Source of the DNA: Symbiodinium natans
Taxonomy: Eukaryota > Sar > Dinophyceae > Suessiales > Symbiodiniaceae
DNA: 52,500 bases
Direction: 5' to 3'
Assembly: GCA_905221605.1 (NCBI GenBank)
Contig: CAJNDS010001702.1
Location: 565,434-617,933, forward strand
Of this stretch, positions 49,583-52,500 are shown piece after piece. The notes below the pieces were generated by a model, which was not told the origin of the DNA, did not search any database, and saw only the letters and a program-made list of their open reading frames with translations. Every line of letters starts with the position of its first letter. Positions within the stretch are counted from its first letter, which is position 1. Made by a program: the position numbers and the translations under genes.

Positions 49583-49721
49583 GAGGTTTTCCCTGTGTCT
49601 CATCCTTCGCAATGAGTGTTTATTATGCTTTCGCAGGGGTGGTTGCAGTGATGTTGAAGTAGCCTTCTTCGTGGGATTTAGGCCCAAAAGTATAGCTTTT
49701 CTCTGGGCGTGGGCTTGACGT
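49583..49721 (+). CDS. Candidate exon, unknown protein
   Basis: Open frame FSLCLILRNECLLCFRRGGC then SDVEVAFFVGFRPKSIAFLW; a TTTCGCAG acceptor within at 49630-49637. Confidence 0.4.
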
Positions 49722-50086
49722 AGGGTTGGGGTGAGGGCAGGGTTCGGGCGTGGGGGGCTCAGAGTTCTAGTGAAGGAACGAAGGCCGTGACAACAGCCCT
49801 GCTCCACCCTGCTAAACATGCTTCCGCGTAACCGGGGTTATGAGCAGGGCAGCTAGAGCAGCAATTGTTGGTTGTTTGGACGTTGCCAGAACTCCACTCA
49901 TTGACTCTCCATGAACCCTTAAGCAAGGTGTTGACGGGGCGCATCCAGCCCCGAGTCTAAGCAAACCGGTTTGTAGAACTCGCTCATGTTGCCCCAATAC
50001 CCGATTTGCAAAGTGCATCAGCTGACGTCGAGTGGGCTTTTGGGTTTTGGGGTTGGGCTTCAGGGCGGGGATGGGGTTTAGGAGTT

Positions 50087-50276
50087 TAGAGTTTGAGGTT
50101 TAGGGTTTAGGACCCTAAACCCTAAACCCTAAACCCTAAACCCTAAGCCCTGAACCCTAAACCCTAAACCCTAAACCCTAAGCCCTAAGCCCTGAACCCT
50201 GAACCCTAAACCCTAAACCCTAAACCCTAAACCCTAAACCCTAAACCCTAAACCCTAAACCCTAAACCCTAAACCC
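50087..50276. repeat. Head-to-head telomere-type junction followed by a long CCCTAAA tract
   Basis: GGTTTAGGGTTTAGG (about 50097-50111) meets CCTAAACCCTAAACC with two bases between, then about 22 more C-type units. It is a G-to-C inversion, as at a telomere fusion. Confidence 0.95.
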
Positions 50277-50284
50277 AAGTTCAG

Positions 50285-50388
50285 AATGGCAAAGGCAAGA
50301 GTCGTGTGTGCTCGGGAGGCCTTCGCTTTGCGATTCACGTAGACGAAGCTTCAGAGGCCAGGAGACTCCGCACCCCGCACCCAAGAGG
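50285..50388 (+). CDS. Candidate exon (34 codons), unknown protein
   Basis: TTCAG acceptor, NGKGKSRVCSGGLRFAIHVD then EASEARRLRTPHPR, donor GT in GTTTAGGG. A long C-type tract ends 9 bases upstream and a perfect G-type tract begins at the donor: the clearest example of the bracket pattern. Confidence 0.55.
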
Positions 50389-50428
50389 GTTTAGGGTTTA
50401 GGGTTTAGGGTTTAGGGTTTAGGGTTTA
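50389..50428 (+). repeat. TTTAGGG tract at an exon donor
   Basis: Five perfect units, then a family A element. Confidence 0.96.
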
Positions 50429-50432
50429 TCAG

Positions 50433-50499
50433 CTGGGATGTTCCCACTTATACTAACAGTCCTTATTAGGGAATATAACAATAAGGGGGAACATGCCAA
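50433..50499. repeat. Inverted-repeat element, family A copy 5
   Basis: GGGATGTTCCCACTTATACT.. and ..AATAAGGGGGAACATGCC pair as terminal inverted repeats. Confidence 0.85.
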
Positions 50500-50563
50500 G
50501 GTATCAGGGTATAGGGATTTTAGGGTAGTAGGGCGCAGGGTTTACACTAAACCCTGAACTTAA

Positions 50564-50610
50564 GGGTATAAGGAGGGACCCCCCTACAAGACCCTTAATT
50601 TTATTCCCCA

Positions 50611-50642
<32 letters not shown>

Positions 50643-50727
50643 ATAAGGGTCCTTACGTACCTGAATAGCCCTCAACACCCGCTAAGGTCCCTTGTAAGGG
50701 TCCCTCCTTTTGCCCCTTGATGAACCT
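50564..50727. repeat. Inverted-repeat element, family B copy 2
   Basis: TAAGGGTATAAGGAGGGACC at the left, GGGTCCCTCCTTTTGCCCCT at the right, CTAAGGTCCCTTGTAAGGG inside; C29 at 50612-50640 inserted in the middle. Confidence 0.8.
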
Positions 50728-50769
50728 TGAATCGTTGCTTAGGGTTTTCGTCCGCCGTGCGTGTCCTCG

Positions 50770-50895
50770 TCTCACAGCCCGGGGAGGCCTCGCACCAAAG
50801 CAAGTAGTGCTAATGCCGGGCCATATTTCGGGTACCCAAAATACCACAGTGTGGAGATCTGCAAACATCGGGTTGGTCTTGATCTTCAGCCCCTG
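50770..50895 (+). CDS. Candidate exon, unknown protein
   Basis: CACAG acceptor; frame with AGPYFGYPKYHSVEICKHRV GLDLQPLQ. GC or GT donor near 50897. Another frame is open but less convincing. Confidence 0.4.
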
Positions 50896-51149
50896 CAAGT
50901 ACCCTCAACGAGAAGGAGCCTTCTCTTTTTTCCTCCCCCCAAACAAAGGGCCCATACTTGAGATTCACCCTGACATGGGGGGCCCCTGATTGTGAATTCA
51001 GGTATCCCGGATTCAGCGTTCGAAATATGTAGGGTGGGAACTTTGGAGTTGTGGGGCTTGGGTCCAGGTGAGCACGCACCCAAGAAAGAGTCATATGTAG
51101 AGTAGCTTGCGATGCAAACCCCTAAGCCCCTTGAGCCCGGAACCTCAAG

Positions 51150-51936
51150 TCCCAAATGAAGGCGCGTTGGGTTCTCTGCCTGCAGGCTTTCTCAGGCCTC
51201 CCCTGGCTTGGGTTCACGCGGCGCGCTCCCACAGACAGCAGCGCCCCCAAATGGGCAGGTTTCAGGGTGTAGGGTTTAGGGATTTAGGGTTTGGGGTTTG
51301 TCGGGGCGGGAGGGGGGTTGGGGGTTCGGGTTATATTGAAGGTCTGGGGTCTCGGGGTTCGGGCGCAGGCTTCCGCGGCAAGCTTACGACACTCTTTTGC
51401 ACATGGGTTTCAACCCTGAACCCCAAACCCCAAACAACAAACCTCAAACTCCAAACCCCAAGCCTCAAACCCTAAACCCTAGATCAGGGCAACTGAAGGT
51501 TCGGAACAGAAGCGCCGCCCCCGGCAAGGGGGCATACTCCAAGAATCTGTAGTGGGGGAAATTTAGGGAATGTTTGGGGTCTTAGGGTTTGGTGCTATGT
51601 TTGGTGGTAAAACGACCCTCTAGCCCCAAGAGCCCAAGGCTGTATGGATGTCCCCAAGCCCAATCTTTCGAGGGGTGTGTGTCTTTGTATGAGTTGCTTG
51701 CCCTCTTTGGAGTTTTGGGGCAAAGAGCCTCCTTCCCCCCCACTCTTCTCACCCGGGCTCCCCTCTGACCGCGAAGGCCTGGGCCTCTACCCCTCAGTGT
51801 CCACGAACCATGCGCAGCGCCGTGGTCCAACAGATCACCTCCCATTGCCTTCGGGATGTTTATGGTTGGGGGGGGGGGGGGGGGGGTTTGTTTCTTGGGT
51901 CCAGGAGTTCGGCTCCCTATGCTGTCCCTAAAGAGG
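51150..51936 (+). CDS. Exons of an unknown gene: 51150-51258, 51369-51406, (51488-51528), 51798-51864, 51905-51936
   Basis: Exon a, SQMKARWVLCLQAFSGLPWL.., GT donor. Exon b, (G)FRGKLTTLFCTW. Exon c, uncertain frame. Exon d, CPRTMRSAVVQQITSHCLRD VY. Exon e, (G)VRLPMLSLKR. The a-b junction (phase 1) and d-e junction (phase 1) both join in frame with AG|G acceptors and GT donors. Intron a begins GTTTCAGGG, a telomere-like unit. No family recognised. Confidence 0.5.
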
Positions 51937-52039
51937 GTATATGGGGATGTAGGGTGCCGAAGTATCTCAAACAGGGATACTCAGGCAACACGTTTGGGGG
52001 TTCAGTGGGTGTTGCAGCCCTTGGGCTCCAGTTCCCTAT

Positions 52040-52140
52040 CTTAAACCCTAAGCCCTAAGCCCTAGACCCTAAACCCCAAGCCCTAGACCCTAAGCCCAAA
52101 CCTTTAACCCTAAACCCTGAACTCTCAACCCTAAACCCGG
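52040..52140 (-). repeat. Decayed CCCTAAA/CCCTAAG tract
   Basis: About 13 units with mixed seventh base; it ends shortly before the 52157 exon. Confidence 0.9.
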
Positions 52141-52156
52141 AAAGCATACCCCCAAG

Positions 52157-52213
52157 GAGCGTCCTTGTGGGCGGCAGCGGCGAGGCCTCGGCCCGCGATG
52201 CAGCGACGCACTT
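52157..52213 (+). CDS. Candidate exon, unknown protein
   Basis: CCCAAG|G acceptor, SVLVGGSGEASARDAATHF, donor GTGAGC. C-type upstream, G-type from 52254. Confidence 0.45.
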
Positions 52214-52253
52214 TGTGAGCGGCTGCCGGGTGCAGAGTTTTTGGTTGCTGGCG

Positions 52254-52310
52254 GGTTTAGGGTTCAGGGTTTAGGCTTTAGGGTGTAAAGTTTAGGGCTT
52301 GGGGTTGAAG
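52254..52310 (+). repeat. Decayed TTTAGGG tract
   Basis: About seven units with TTCAGGG, TTTAGGC and TTTAGGGC changes. Nothing else supported to the window end. Confidence 0.85.
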
Positions 52311-52500
52311 TGTCTGTTGAGAGCCTTTGGCGTTTCGGGGGCCTTGACCTTGAGAATTTGAGGTTTGGAGCGCCTAGAGCGCGTTTCCTCGAATTATGGG
52401 TTGCAGATCCGACATCCCATGGATCCCTGAATGCTGTATGGGGGGGGGGTGGGGAGGGTGATCCTAGGTTTTGGGCTCAGCTGTCTGTTTCTCCAGCCTG

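Noticed and set aside
8404-52310. The whole region being a true chromosome end or subtelomere
   Set aside because: Both orientations alternate many times, tracts are short, and in-phase carrier exons lie between them. A subtelomeric location is not excluded, but no terminal array is present.
1-52500. tRNA, rRNA or snRNA genes
   Set aside because: No cloverleaf with A/B box sequence, conserved rRNA stretch or snRNA core was recognised by eye. A covariance-model search would be needed to exclude small ones.

Overview
The window looks like nuclear DNA of a dinoflagellate. This is inferred from several signs together: telomere-type repeats of the TTTAGGG/CCCTAAA class, introns that mix GT-AG with GC-AG ends and have AG|G acceptors, coding signal that is almost all on the + strand (unidirectional gene order), and a candidate relict spliced leader near the start of the first complete gene. 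No species can be named from the sequence.

Layout. 1-0.9 kb holds the tail of one or two genes entering from the left, one with an in-frame stop. 1.19-5.5 kb is a full-length ABCB-type (MDR-like) ABC transporter in four exons that join in phase to 1311 residues. 6.27-7.6 kb is a two-exon class I SAM-dependent methyltransferase-like gene. From 8.4 kb to the right edge the sequence is full of perfect and decayed TTTAGGG/CCCTAAA tracts. Between them lie many short (30-150 bp) islands with coding character, flanked by AG acceptors and GT/GC donors, all on the + strand. Two sets can be chained into recognisable proteins. One is a HEAT-repeat protein (21.4-23.3 kb). The other is the first half of a mitochondrial carrier (31.3-35.9 kb, seven exons, all six junctions in phase, plus an eighth possible exon). 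The telomere-like tracts in that gene therefore lie inside introns. Very often the G-type tract (TTTAGGG) follows an exon and the C-type tract (CCCTAAA) precedes the next one, so many introns carry inverted telomere-like sequence at their two ends. I consider this the most interesting signal in the window.

Three blocks interrupt the pattern. 18.02-21.30 kb is a 3.3-kb island with AT-rich inverted ends and a near-perfect 14/15-bp flanking direct repeat, so it may be a mobile element. 27.33-29.95 kb is a satellite zone: fold-back arrays, a long poly-C tract, a 36-bp minisatellite and a hydrophilic coding-like repeat. 38.16-40.19 kb is an AT-rich island with its own hairpin. Small inverted-repeat elements of at least three dispersed families also occur.

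Gene function: the transporter, the methyltransferase and the carrier are recognisable housekeeping or membrane functions with no evident shared pathway. The remaining exons could not be assigned to families. All exon calls in the repeat-rich part come from reading-frame content and splice-site phase alone, without transcript support.
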